Positions 25,885-62,951 of a stretch of DNA of 64,000 nt are shown in pieces. The notes beneath the pieces were generated by a model, which was not told the DNA's origin, did not search any database, and was given only the letters and a program-made list of their open reading frames with translations. The translations under genes were made by a program, and so were the position numbers. Origin of the DNA: Enoplolaimus lenunculus (taxonomy: Eukaryota > Nematoda > Enoplea > Enoplida > Thoracostomopsidae); the NCBI GenBank assembly GCA_030248215.1, contig JASANG010002906.1:62001-126000 (forward strand). Reading direction: 5' to 3'. Numbering within the stretch: the first letter of the stretch is position 1; every line of letters begins with the position of its first letter.

Positions 25885-26808
25885 CATCCAATCAAAGTAT
25901 TTTTTTGAGTCATTCCGGAAAATTTCAGCGATGATATAATTTAGAACGTTTTGGCCAATGTGTAAAACAACGCCGTTATAGTAGTATAAAGAGTATATTT
26001 CGAAACCTAAGCTTAAGCCTAAACGTAATAATGAGCTCGCAATGATACAGAGGGAGCGATGGGCAAATATTTGTTTTCATTAGCGAAGGCTGCCTGCAGC
26101 TACAACATCGATCCTGCCTACCCGCACCAGGAAACGCACCTCATGCATCAGAATTATTTTGATGTATCAAATTAAAAATTGGAAAAAATTTACATCCTTT
26201 TTTCAAACACAAGCACCGCGTCGCGGCTTAGATGAATGGCGTGTGAAACCCGTATTAAAACACCTTTGACGCATATATGTGTGCCTCGAGGAGTGACCCT
26301 TGTGCTATCCAGGTGTGGTTATAAACGGAACGTGCAAATATTAATGTACACACCCTCAGAATTCTTGAAAAAAACCAAAATAGAACGTTTTACAGGTTAT
26401 ATACATGTAAAAAAAGCTTTTCAATCAGAGAAAATGTACTTGTTTCTATAAAAAATCACAAAAAAATGGAATTTTTATCAGGAAAAGCAGGGGAAATTGT
26501 CAAAATTCCGCTGAAACCCAGTACGTCAGTCACAGGAAAGGATCGAACACTTGAACTCTTTCATTTTATGGTCTATTCTCTTGATATAAATTCCTAACAA
26601 CGCCGCTGGTATGAGTTGTGTTGTTGTGTCACACGTTGATTTTGATGGTTGTTTACACCGTTCCAATTAATCTGTTCGAGTCTTGCACCGCAAACACTCT
26701 TGTTCACAGAGAAGGCTCGAAACTAGCTCACCTTGCTAAGGGGATAAACATTTTGTCAGGAGGGATATACAAGGTTTTCGATGACTTAAAAGCAAAGTTA
26801 AAAATTTT

Positions 26809-26968
26809 GGCCAATGTAAAGAACAGGGGCCGAAAAGTGTTATAAGCTTATTTCTAAGCCTAAGCCTAAGCGTAAGAATCAGTTTATTCCTAAGCCTAAG
26901 CTTAAGCCAAGCAAAGAAATTAGTCAAAAGCTCAAGCATTTGTTCCGCCCCTGATCTTTACATGGGCC
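26809..26968. mobile_element. Family A MITE with exact 8-bp target duplication
   Basis: 160 bases, starting GGCCAATGTAAAGAACAGGG and ending CTGATCTTTACATGGGCC. It is flanked on both sides by AAAATTTT (26801-26808 and 26969-26976). An 8-bp duplication is typical of the hAT superfamily. It is inserted in a family C remnant. Confidence 0.75.
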
Positions 26969-27739
26969 AAAATTTTGTAGGACGGGATAAAGTTGTTGCA
27001 GAGGGGCTGAACACGCGTCCCAGGAGCGCGATGGAAATACAAGCGATGTATGCTTCCTGCGGTTTCCGGAGGGATTAGGTAAAATAGCCATTTTTCAAGA
27101 TATACTATTAACCTACTGCATTCTAGAGGTCAACAAAATTGTGACCACCCAAGTTTGCTCGAAAGCCACGTCGTTCCTCAGTGTTTTGCCCTCCCGAAAT
27201 GAAATCCTCGCTGCAGCCTTGCACAAGCTCATGGGCGTGGCCAGTATTTTGTTTGTTTCGGGAAAGCATAATTTTAGTTAAAAATCTTCTTGACCTCTAT
27301 GATCCAAGAAAATATTCTAAATTAATGTTAATAGTGCTTTCTGAGATATATCCCCTCTATCTTTCCTCTTGTATACGCCCCTGCTCAAGTTTTCTGTGGC
27401 GGGTTTCCCGTCGTTAACGTAGGTAGTGCGTAGTGTTTTTTCGGAGAATGTTCCACGGGTACATGTACGTTTGAGGTTTTGGTACAAAAAATTCGATTAT
27501 ATATGTGTATGTGTATGTATATAAAAACTGAACGTAATTTTTGAATTATCGGCTTAGGCGACATAGGGTCTCGTCATAAAAGGTGTACTGTGTTTATCGA
27601 ACTACTATGTTGGCTCACATGTAGTCGACATCATGTAGAGCGGCAGAATTCGAAGGATAGATGGTACAACAGAGACGAAGAAAGAAACGAGAAATTAAAA
27701 CAGAGAGACGAAACCGAAAGAACATTACGAATGCTATGT

Positions 27740-27907
27740 GGGCGCGTAACCAAGGGGAGGGGGCCCACGGGGTTCAGCCCCTCCATGGAAAATTTTCAGC
27801 CTCCCTAGGAGATTTTCAATCTTGCTGGCAGGTCATTGAAAACCCTTGAATGCCCCTCGTGAAAAGTTTTTGGCCCCCGCCCTAGCAAGGTGAGCAGGCT
27901 ACGGGCC
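27740..27907. mobile_element. Family C MITE
   Basis: Starts GGGCGCGTAACCAAGGGGAG and ends GTGAGCAGGCTACGGGCC, with GGAAAATTTTCAGCCTCCCT inside. It accounts for the ends of the two short + strand ORFs nearby. Confidence 0.65.
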
Positions 27908-28595
27908 GAACGCTATTGCCAATCAGGTTAGAATAGAATAAGTAGATCTATTTTTGGTTGTTTACCATAAAGACAGACTGAAAAAAGTTTTCGCAGCCAC
28001 CGCTGCGTGTGGAGTACTGTTCGAGCTGATTGTGTTTACAATACAGTAGCGGATCCGGCGAAGGGTGGTCCAGAAGCTAAAACCCTTCCTTTTCAAGCTG
28101 TAAATTTTCCAGAAAATTTAAATTCCAAATGATATAATGATTAAATTTTGTCAATCTTCTCTCATTCGGTTCGCTCGCCAAACTATCCTTAATGTCCTAC
28201 AGCAGAGTATAAACATAGATCATTTAAACTAAAAGAGCCTGCCTACTAAGGCATAAGCCTAAAACCTAATACCTATACCTAAGGATAAGCTTAAGCCTAT
28301 ACTTAAACATAAGCTTAATCATTAATCTAAGAATACAAGACGAGAGATAGGGACGATAATTCAATTCCGAAACTCATAACCAGACCAGAAATAACCAACT
28401 TTAACAGGCTTTAGAATAACGCTTTATAGTATATAGAGGTCAAAAAGTTTAGAGATATGTACCTCCGCAAATGTAGCCCACACTATGCCTCTGACAACGA
28501 GGAAATGTTGGCTGGATGGTATACTTTTACGATTTCCTTATAAAATTAATTCTAATTGAATGAAGTCTTTGGTAAGCGCTTAGACATGCGGGTAC

Positions 28596-29008
28596 AGTGG
28601 CGGATCCAGAAATTTCTAATGGGGGTATGCACAAGTGGTAAATGTTAAATTTTGGCACATGTTTATACATATTTTTATGCATATAAAACAGCCACAAGTC
28701 ACACACACACTGGCCCATGTAAAAAACAGGTAAGTCCAATTTGCTGAGTAATATCCCAATTGCCCACAATCCTAATTTCACGGGTGTAATATCCCAATTT
28801 TCGAAAAGCTTAGGCTATTCAGAAGTTTAGGTTTAGACTCAAGTGCATAAAAAATTAGTTGTGCTTAGTTTCGGAAACAACTGTGAAATTTTAAGATATC
28901 GGAACTAAAATTTGCATTGTAACTTTGATTTTAACCGTAAAAAAATTTACACTCGGCGGCCTGTGGGGGAGGATGCATTTATCTCCACCCCCCTGGATCC
29001 GCCATTGA
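28596..29008. mobile_element. Element with CAGTGGCGGATCCAG termini
   Basis: ACAGTGGCGGATCCAGAAAT at the left and CCTGGATCCGCCATTG at the right. The interior contains AAGCTTAGGC-like family A sequence. Similar single ends occur at 7535, 28045 and 37535. Termini of this kind are common in hAT-like elements; no target duplication is evident. Confidence 0.5.
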
Positions 29009-30416
29009 CACGATGAAGTATTCAGATATATTTCCTTTCGAAATTTCTTTACAATTACTCGAAAAAAACAACTTTTATAAACTTTAGAATAATCTGTTAA
29101 ATATCAAATAACAAATTTTCTGGCTCGGTACACTCGCTTGCCAAAAAACTTTACCATGTGGTTATGCCCACCCGAAACGAAATCCTAGCTAACACACTTG
29201 GTCCTCGGGTACATAGGCCTCGGTGACATTGTTTGCTAGAACATTTTCTAACTGTCTGTGCGAATCTAGGTTTATAGGCTCTATTTTTTTACGCATAGAG
29301 TCTTGATGAGTAGGCGGTATAGTGAAATATTAAAGTTTAATCATATGACTGCCGCAGTTTTATCATTTTCCTCAATATAAACTATAGCGCTTCAATCACT
29401 CAGTCGCATTGAATATTCAACCAGTTTTTTCGAACCTGGTGGACACGAAGTCGTCTGGTTGGTTAATGCCGAATCCAAAAATTTCTAACGGGGAACCATA
29501 CGAGACACAACATTGAATCCCAACTCGCGTGCGATGCGTGCAAGAAGCCAAACGCAATTTTAGTACTTAATCTTAATATGAAATTTTAATTATTATCCCT
29601 GTTTGGGGTCTACGGTTTGAGCGCCCCCGTTGGACCTGCGAGTAGCCTGGCATTTTCCGTACCTTAAAACGTGCCATCTTCTCTCTGGATGTATAATTCA
29701 ATATGTCTGCGTGGCTGTTTTTTCTTTCTGGTTTGTTTGGTTTATAGTCCGATGTGTCTATCGCTGGATATACATGAGATATCTGCCGGGGTTCTCAATT
29801 CCACAAGGGGGATGGGCTAAAAAATAGGCTATTTCATTTTATTTAGAATTAGATGGTCGAAATTTTTTCTCGAAAGCTTATGATTGCTTGCAAGCGTTGT
29901 ATTAAGTTGGTCCAGCTTTAACTGTTGCGAAATAAAAATCATGACTACGCCTCTGTGCTAAGTCTGAACGCCGGTATGTGTTTTTACTGGCGTAGCCTAA
30001 TACCACAGCTGGTTGTTAGGTTATTCACAGAATAAGCATGATTAAAGATTTTGAGTTACTGTTGTTGGTTTTCCGAATAGCAAATTGTTGTGTACGTAAA
30101 ACCAACTGAACCAGCCTAGTACTATTGCTTGCAGACAAAGTTATACCCAAATCACACACATAGGGTCATAACTCAGTGACCCCGGAGGGGACACCGCCTA
30201 CAGCCAATGGTCATTTTTGTATCGTTTGGCAAAAACATCTTTTTGTCACCATCAAAAAGATTGTTTTGGAACAATTTTCAGTTACCACTGTTGCTAATAT
30301 ATTCTTGCTTTTCTACTACCAAATTTTGGGACGCAAGCTTGCAATTAGAGATTCGTGAGTTCACATCAGGGCATGTGAAACCAAACAGGATTTTATCAGA
30401 CCCTTCAACACTCAAC

Positions 30417-30562
30417 TAAAGGCGGCGCTGTACTTTTGATGACGTCCGGCGCCGTCCGTCACGAGCGATGCTGTACGATGATGGACAGTGACGCACGACG
30501 CCGAACAGCGACGGCCGGTCACGGACGGCGCTTCACGGCGCCGTACGACAACTATAGGGCCC
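30417..30562. mobile_element. Family B MITE
   Basis: GGCGGCGCTGTACTTTTGAT at the left and GACAACTATAGGGCCC at the right, with the GC-rich GGCGCCGTCCGTCACG arm. Its small overlapping ORFs are by-products. Confidence 0.65.
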
Positions 30563-30831
30563 TTCAGATTTGTAGCAATTGTATCAAGGTGGGATTCTAT
30601 AATAAAATTCGACCGCAACTATAAGGATCAGGTGGTACGCTGCGTTAGCTGCCAAAGTTTGTCCCTCCTGACTGAAATTTTTTAAACAGCATAGAACAAT
30701 TCTGAACAAAAATATTCCGCTGCCTTCTCCGTTAATCTTCTTGAGCCTCTACAAACAATCCTTGGGTGCGACGAAGGATGTTTAGGCTGTTTTCGGTTGC
30801 TCCTTTCAGCCTGGCGTTCGTTCGATAATGG

Positions 30832-31208
30832 CCAGATTTTGAAAGTTTTTGCATATAAAAACTTCTCGTCACGTCCTCTGATCATTTTGCACCCAAATTT
30901 GAATTTTTGGAAAGTTCAAAATTTTAAGGCTCCGAGGTCGCCAAAATTGGAACCCAACATTTTTTGTCAAAATTACTTGCAGCGCGCCAAATCAGTTATT
31001 TGACGATAAATCACCAGCCAATTGTATGGTTGCGGAAGCTGCGTCGAATGATGCATAATTTGTCTAGCTTTTTGGCAAAGAATTTTTTGGTCACAGGGAA
31101 TTAATCTTGGGACCTTATAAAATTGAATTTGTCAAAAATTTAAATTTTGGGTGTGAAATGATAAGGGGGCGTCATGAGAAGTTCAAATTTGCAAAAGTTT
31201 TCAAAATC
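30832..31208. repeat. Inverted repeat, about 90-base arms
   Basis: The left arm (GATTTTGAAAGTTTTTGCAT, CACCCAAATTTGAATTTTTG) and the right arm (ATTTAAATTTTGGGTGTGAA, TGCAAAAGTTTTCAAAATC) are reverse complements with mismatches. The loop is about 180 bases with weaker pairing. The small ORFs inside are by-products. Confidence 0.6.
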
Positions 31209-32151
31209 AAACAAGTTTCGGGGGACACCGGAATGAAGAATGACCGGAAAAGTCTCTTTCTTGTTCCCAATCGTAACCTCCATTCGACAATTTAGCCCCT
31301 CAAAATCGAAAATCCAACTTGTTCGCTACGCAAACCTGATTCGATTTCACGTTGCCGGCGCTGTGGGTCGTATCAACCGGATAACTCAAAGTATGGTAAC
31401 TAGAAAGAACGATTATCATTGGGAGTTGAGCCCTGTCACTCTCCAACCGACAATTGTAGCTATTAAATTTCGGACTGCCCCCACCACGTAAAACGAGCCA
31501 CCGAGGCTCAGCTGTCTAGAATAAAGTTTTCTTGTCCAAAGAAAAGTTTCAACCTCGCTTGTAAGTCATCTGAATTTCTTGAATGACCCATCGGAACTTC
31601 CTAGCATATTGAGTTAGCTACGGGTCTAAATTCATGAGATAAATGCGTATAGGCAATATACCAAACAGCATCTGTTGTAGGTTCCCGTCGCTTTATAGTT
31701 TCAATGCAGTCATGGCTCGCTCACGCTGTGAATGCATACGTGTTCGGTGTTCTTTTAGCTGATACAACTTGTCTGCTAAATATAAAGTTCATTACTATAT
31801 TTTTCAAACATATTTTATTTATACGACAATAGATTAATGTAACACAGTTCGAAGCCGTTAATACCGCCTTACGCTAATATTATTTGCTACAAACGTTAGC
31901 TTCAGTGGTATCGCGACTTTCGAGGAACGCTTTGACACCTGACAGCCCTGGGCTATAAGAAATTTGTGTTGTGGCACTATCGATAAAATTATTGTGAACG
32001 AAAGGCCTAAAAACTCTGTTCCACTAAGGGTATGTCGCTAATTTCGCAAGGCTTAGAATTGGGGGTATAACTTTTCTAGGGTGAGCCAATTTGTTTTCTA
32101 GGAAGACTAAGTTACTCCTGGTCTACCTCTGGCAGCGTGATCGGGTATGCA

Positions 32152-32186
32152 TGTGTATGTATGTATGTATGTATGTATGTATATAT
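32152..32186. repeat. (ATGT)n microsatellite
   Basis: About seven GTAT/ATGT units followed by ATATATC, about 1.1 kb before the PMCA start. Confidence 0.8.
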
Positions 32187-32618
32187 CTACGCATAGACTC
32201 GTTTGTACTATAGTAAAACATAGCTGAAACACTAACAGTGTGTGTCTTATCCCAGCGAGACCTATCAGCAGTTTTTTTAATTATGATAAATTAAGCATCT
32301 TATCCTACTTTAGTTATAATCCACATTATATATGATAAAATATGGAACATTCTCAAGTCTCAACCGAAGAAATCTTCCGAGACCTGAAAAATATTTTATA
32401 CATGTTTTCTTATATATTAAGCGATTAGCAATTCGATGTACTGCAATATCGTTTGCAAAAATAGATAGTTGTTTGTCAAACATAAACCTAACAATGTTGC
32501 CCAACAGTGTCCTAAAACCTATTAATAAATCTAAGCGTAATTTAAAGTGTAATCCTAAGCCTTAGCCTAAATTTAAACATAATGATGAGCGACGAATCGT
32601 CGAATCGACGAAACTTCG

Positions 32619-32738
32619 GATTACAAGTTTTCAGGCGACGAGTTGTCTTCCGACTAATTGTCGTTATACTTTTAAACACGGCTTCACTATGCCTAAGCCT
32701 AAGCCTTTGGGGCGAGGCGAGTATAGCGCAACCCTAAG
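32619..32738. repeat. Direct repeat copy 1 (upstream of PMCA exon 1)
   Basis: About 120 bases, nearly identical to 34462-34590. Shared landmarks are GATTACAAGTTTTCAGGCGA, ATACTTTTAAACACGGCTTC, GCCTAAGCC hexamers and GAGTATAGCGCAACCCTAAG. This copy has one hexamer fewer. The right end is a family B-like terminus. Confidence 0.7.
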
Positions 32739-33270
32739 CCTTCAATCTTAAATGTGTGTAAAATTGTACAGAAGCTATTTTTGTGATAGCCCGTATCCGG
32801 AATAAGTTTTAGCCGTTAGGCGCTAAGGATGTTAACATTTTCTACGGGACTGATTTCGCTGTTAATTGAAAACTTGCGTATATTGTTTTAAATATTATTT
32901 TAGATATATACATATTACCGCATGCGGTTATTAAAGTATTATTCCGATCGCCGGCTTTTAGGTCGTCGGAAACTTTAACATTAACTGTCAAATAACAACA
33001 ATAATAATAAAATGAATTGATTATTTTAAATTTTAAATTATTATCCATCAAAAGCTGTACATTGACAACTTACCACATTTGCCGTTTCAGTAATTTGTCG
33101 CTTTATCATAGATCTATACCGTATCTGTTGTGATCCCGCTAATCACGAACCGTAACCTTAAAACGGTAAACTAACTTAGTCAAATACTCTTAATATTAAT
33201 TAGTTTGGTAATTTTATAAATTATAACAAAAATTTCAAATTTGTTTTAAATTGACTATTAAATTTACGAC

Positions 33271-57728
<24,458 letters not shown>

Positions 57729-58223
57729 CTTTCAAAATTAGTGCCCCCTTTTTAACGCGGCCCCGTCCGGGTATTTGTCATTTTCTATGCTGAAGAGAGC
57801 GATTTAGCATTGTTGTCGGCGGAAGCCTTTCTTATTGTGCTAACCGTTATCGTACGACAAACGCCCCACATGGTAACACAAAAATAACCGTCTGTGTATT
57901 GTACCTGCCTACAAGCTAATCTTGCGTTCTGTTGTACAACAAATGGACTTGGGGGGTCTTCATTCTGATTAACGCACCCTCTGCCCTTCCGAAATGTTGC
58001 TTAATAATTAATTGATAGAACGCAGCGTAAATGCGGCGAGTAGAAATTTTGGTTGCGAAATTCGTAATTTTTTTCCAGCGTTTGCTGCTTCACTGCCCAA
58101 TTGCAAAAAAAATAACGGTTTGCTTTACCTTCAAAACATTTGCACCGCTTGTGCTCGTGTGCTACGCAGAACTCAAAATGTTGTGTTTGGAGTGAAAACA
58201 TTTTTGACTCAATTAGCACGAGT

Positions 58224-58229
58224 AATAAA
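58224..58229 (+). promoter_or_regulatory. Possible polyadenylation signal of PMCA
   Basis: An AATAAA hexamer lies about 500 bases after the stop. It is the first canonical signal I noticed in the 3' flank. In AT-rich DNA such hexamers occur by chance, and no cleavage site can be seen. Confidence 0.25.
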
Positions 58230-60529
58230 TTCAAATTTAACGCTACAGTATTTCAACAATGATATTGTATTTTTTTATTTATTTTTTTTGGACCGAAATG
58301 ACAAGATATTACCGTAATTGGCACGTTGGATACCGAGGATTGTTACGAACAGTGTTGCAATTTATGCAGGCATACCTCAGTTCTACTTGATATATATGCA
58401 GAATACGTATAACAGATATATATGTATACTCAATAATTGTTTAAGCAATAATTTATCAATGGATTTCGATCCATTCATAAATTCAAACGATTCTACTTCG
58501 TGGTTTTGTGTTGTGAGACTGTACTGGATTCGTGTTCATTGAAAAATTGATAGCTGTGAAATTTTCATTGATCAACTGGGACTTGTGAAGATCCACTTTT
58601 AAGAATGAAATGTGATTTTATGAATGAAATTCGATTTTATGAATGAAAATATGTGCGAATATTTTTTTCATCAATGAATTGCGAAGAAGATTGACACATG
58701 ACCGCTGTGGTTTATTTGGGCTTAGCTTTCGAAAAGCTATTCATAATTGTCTTTCTCAATCAATTGACGACGTACTTCCTGAAACATCCTGCTGATTATA
58801 CGAGTCTTGTGTAAACTTTTAGTTCTAATTGATTCCAATTCTGCGGATCCACTCCTTGAATCTTCATGGGCGTCTTCGTATAAATATGACGTATCGAATT
58901 ATATAGTTTCGGTTAATTTAAACTAACAAAAAAAGACAAAACGTTGTTCATATACGGCAAAATATTTCAAGATGTGAGATGTGACCTATTTGCAGTTCCC
59001 TGGCAGAAAAAACTTCCAAATATACGTTTATCTTTAATATTTTTCTGTCATTCAAGGAAGTCAACAGCTAATGAATGCAAAATATAATGTTGTAGTTTAG
59101 TTGAATATAAAATATCTGTGAAGACGACTAAATTAATTATCTGCTTCACAGATTTCTGTGGTTTCGAACGTCCCAGTTCTTAAAATTTAATACATAATTG
59201 TAAACCTTAAATAACGCGTAACTTCTGTTATCAGCTAATGTTATTATATTTGGTTAAGATTAACCCATAACATGCACATGGCTGCCAGCTAATAATGCAT
59301 AATTTACAATAATTTGTAAACTTCAACATATATTATTATTATTATTAATATTATTATAATTATTAATTTCTTAATTTTCTATACGTGGTAGTTAAACGAA
59401 GAAATTAAGTTAAACAGTACAATACAGAGCCATTCAAGATAATTTTGCAGCAGCTGCCGATGCGGAGCGAATCCATGTCGTACATATTCGCGATACGCCG
59501 TCTCATAGCACTGAGCAACGCAGCATTGCAATCTTGTTGCGATTCAAATATCAGTGAAGAACCATTGATTAACCTCGGTAATGGCTTAGTTTCACCTCAT
59601 TGCATTCATGAAGACTCGTGGGTTGTTTAGCAAACAGCCGTGCATTATTCCAAGCGCCAATCTGTGATATTGAATGCTTTATTAAAATCCAAAGGGAACG
59701 GTGTTCTTTGATGTACCTAACCATGATGCAAGCATGTATGAACTCCATTTAGAAAATATTGCAACTGCAAAATATATTACCAGCACGCTTGCTATGGTGG
59801 CTTCAGGTTGTGAGAAAAACGGTGGCGTTGTTGTGGGCCCGTAGTCAGATTTGAGTGAAAGATAGTAAGGTCTCTGAATGGTAACGAAACATTGCGTCTT
59901 TTCGGTTTTATTCCACAGTAATCAGCGAACGTTCATGAGAAGCTCAAATATGCTAAAAAATATAAAACTTGACCACATTTTGAGGGGTAAAAGCCAGCTG
60001 AACGGAGCACAAGAGAAAGTTTCAACCTTGCTTGTGAATCATTTAAAGTCCTTATATTTGTCTGCTGAAACTTTTATCAAACCACCGTTGTATGCTGAGC
60101 TGGCTGCGGGTCTGCATAAAATTGCATTCAAGATAACTTTCATATGTTGTTTATTTGTCGTGTTTTACGTAGCATTAAATTTTGAACTTTTACTACTATT
60201 CATTGCATGGTTTTTTCTTTATAAACTCTTCAACTCTGTAACTGCGATGTTTTAGCTAATTTTAGGCTTATTTCTTCTATTATTGGTTTGATGTATGTTT
60301 AATATTTTGGTTATAAATTAAATTTTGCCGAAATTGTGCGCCATGATTGAGTCATAGTGTCTCCAAAGTCACCGAGGCCCGTTCCAATTGGTTCGATAAA
60401 ATTAATTGCTGTAAAGCAATTGGATGCGACCATTTTTTAACTAAAATTGTACTCCATGGATTACTGTCAATCGAACCTTGTGAAACGCTCAATCTGGTTT
60501 GAGTTGTAATTTGCCTACCGAGTATTTAA

Positions 60530-60690
60530 ACCTTTCTTACATGAATATTTTCTGTTTTATCTCAGGCTTACTTTCAACCTGCAATTCGAATTAACTCTCT
60601 CTTGGTTGGGAGGCGTTTGTAGGTTCTCATGTCCTGTGAAAATTTTGTACTGCGTATAGGCTCTCACGTCTTGTAAAGATTTTGCACTGA
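60530..60690 (-). repeat. tRNA-like SINE, reverse copy
   Basis: The + strand reads CCTTTCTTACATGAATATTT and then TCTGTTTTATCTC, the reverse complement of the SINE tail at 14367-14402. A diverged B-box region (GCAATTCGAATTAAC) follows. Confidence 0.45.
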
Positions 60691-60922
60691 GCATATAAAT
60701 TAGAATTGTTAAACAATACTCACAGTGTCTGTGTTGCTCGTATACTACTTGTATTTAGTTGCTCATAGTATACTCTACGAGTTGAAAAGATATAGATACC
60801 TACTGAGAATTTTTCAATTAAAGTGCAAAATTTAGACATTTTTGCATCAAAAGAACTTCTAGTTTGATGCTAATGTTGTTGCTGTAATACTATGTTTCTA
60901 AACGTATATGTTCGTTTCGGCG

Positions 60923-61137
60923 GGTGTATTTTCAATTAGTGTCTAGCACACACTGTCAACTAGCAATAGGTCCTGAAACAAATTGTGAAAGTTGCGGTTC
61001 TCAAAAATTCCACATACCATTAGGATGCTTGAGTTCAACAAATGAGCTAAATTTTCAAGCTCACAATTAATTGGTTGAAAATTCACATTCCTACTCATAA
61101 CTGATGGTATGTGCTACACGCATTTTTGAGAATATTG
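60923..61137. mobile_element. Family F MITE
   Basis: GTGTATTTTCAATTAGTGTC and CTAGCAATAGGTCCTGAAAC at the left; CTGATGGTATGTGCTACACG and CATTTTTGAGAATATT at the right. Confidence 0.6.
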
Positions 61138-61986
61138 GTTTTGACAGTTTTATTTGCTTAAATATTTCAATTAGGATTTTAACCTGTTTTACAAGATTTA
61201 CCTGGTCCTTTGAATCCCGTCCATGTTTATCTTCGACGTAGTAATGCTAATAATAAGCATGATTCACGGGTTATTTTTCGACACCGATTACTAATCTGGT
61301 TATACTGCAATATTATTTAGGTAATGAAAGTTTGACAACGTTTGAAACAATTTTTATCGACGAATTGGTAGACTGCTCAGTAACAGAGTGTGGGTCTGTG
61401 CTGAAAACGAATTCATTTAAAATTGACAAATCAAAATGGTTGGAAGTTTGAACAAATTGTCCATGGCACAAACACAGCTCCTAAGCGAATGTCTTGTCAA
61501 ATTCTAAAAACTTAAGTTTAATACGTCATCCAGTTTACACCTGTGTGCCTAAACCTGAAGTACAGACGAATAAGCTAACCGTAAGCACAAAGACTTAGTC
61601 GTAAGCGTCTGTCAATATTAGGGCTTGTCAGAATGTTAACCTTAGCTTTAAACTTGGTCTAATGCTAAGCTATATGTAAAGCTTAATCTAGCATTCGCTC
61701 AGCAGCCATATGACAATTCGGACGGCGAGCTTGCATTGTGGTACGTAACTTGAACCCAAAAACCTTTCGTGTCCTGTGTCATATGCAATAATGTTTTTAG
61801 CTTTGTTGTGTTTTTTTCGGGTCACAATATTCTCAAATGACTATAGTAGATTTATACATATATCCTGAAACCATACCATGATCGATGCAGCGGCGACAAA
61901 AGTATACCAACGCTAAGCTAATAGTTATAGACTTTAAATGCAATCCATGTCATTTACAATTTAGATTGAACTTTAGTTTTAGACTT

Positions 61987-62190
61987 AAGTTTGCGTTATA
62001 CTTTACTATGCTGGGCGCCGCCGCACGTCGCCGCTCGACGGCTTGCGGTAAGTTTTAATGAAGTTTTACAGCGCTCCGCGCGTCGGCGCCCGGCAAAATT
62101 TCTGCCGTGCGGCACTGCGGCGGCACGCCGCGGTATCCAGTAGCGGGCTGCGGTGTCCGCTGGCGCGCGGCTAGTAAAGCGCAGCCCTTA
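61987..62190. mobile_element. GC-rich foldback element related to family B
   Basis: AGTTTGCGTTATACTTTACT at the left and CTAGTAAAGCGCAGCCC at the right form inverted ends around a GC-rich core (GGGCGCCGCCGCACGTCGCC). The GCGNTATACTT-like terminus suggests kinship to family B. Confidence 0.5.
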
Positions 62191-62340
62191 CTCTGCTCGA
62201 CGTAAAATTTAGGCTCAGGCTTGAGAATATGCTCATGTTTAGTGCTGTGTTACACCGCATGAATATTTTTCAGTGGATGCTGCTGCTGTCATGTCTAAAT
62301 GTTTCTGACCCTTTGCTCTTCATGTATCGCCTACTTATAC

Positions 62341-62387
62341 TTGTTGTTGTTGTTTTGTTGTTGTTGCTGTTGTTGTTGTTGTTGGTA
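62341..62387. repeat. (TTG)n microsatellite
   Basis: TTG trinucleotides with one TTTTG and one CTG interruption. The 124-codon ORF containing a Cys run here is a by-product. Confidence 0.8.
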
Positions 62388-62580
62388 TTTACTGTCATGT
62401 GATCCTTATAGTTTGAACGTATTTATTCTGTATTTTCTGACAATCGTGGTTTCCCCGGTGTATTTTGTACTATGCAAATCGCTTAACAGCGCATGTGTAT
62501 GTCATATATATTCTATTAGGTTCAATTTGTTTTTACTATACACAATCTTCCCGCAGATTTTGCCCAAAAAGTCTCTAGAA

Positions 62581-62692
62581 CGGGCCCGTAGCCAAGTGGG
62601 GAGGGCCACGGGGGGCTCTAGCCCACCCTGGAAAATTTTGACCCCCCTAGAAAGTTTTCAACTCTGCTTGTAACTCATTGAAAACCCTTGAC
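62581..62692. mobile_element. Family C MITE, truncated at the right
   Basis: Starts CGGGCCCGTAGCCAAGTGGG. It is recognisable through TTGAAAACCCTTGA and then stops, about 40 bases before a family F element. Confidence 0.55.
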
Positions 62693-62732
62693 CGGCTTTG
62701 GCTATTTGAATGTGAAATTAAATTTAAAATCA

Positions 62733-62951
62733 GGGCCCGTATTCTCAAATGGATATAGCAACTATCATCAGTTTGTAATATGTTTTCAAACTCACTATTG
62801 CAGTTGTTGCACTCAACATTGCAACAGGACTAAAGCAATGCTTATGCCAAAAGTGTTCAGAATTTTGAGTCTCAGTATTCACTGGTTCGAAAGTTACAAG
62901 ACCTATCACCAACTGTTAATAGGGGCTACACACATTTGAGAATACGGGACC
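62733..62951. mobile_element. Family F MITE, best-preserved termini
   Basis: 219 bases from GGGCCCGTATTCTCAAATGG to CACATTTGAGAATACGGGAC. Inside, GTTCGAAAGTTACAAGACCT and ACCAACTGTTAATAGGGGC form the right arm. It has no coding capacity. Confidence 0.75.

Larger units (their letters stand above)
1..33270. other. Gene-poor, repeat-rich upstream region
   Basis: No ORF in this stretch matches a protein family I recognise; the open frames are under 130 codons and many overlap repeats. The content is short DNA-transposon families, GC-rich foldback sequences, tRNA-like SINEs, G runs (for example 1716-1732) and unassigned AT-rich DNA. The PMCA promoter and any 5' non-coding exons probably lie in its last few kilobases but cannot be placed. 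Isolated small exons of another gene cannot be excluded. Confidence 0.6.

Noticed and set aside
59878-60255. 125-codon ORF with hydrophobic C-terminus
   Set aside because: Its middle is family C repeat sequence (AAAGTTTCAACCTTGCTTGT) and it resembles no known family.
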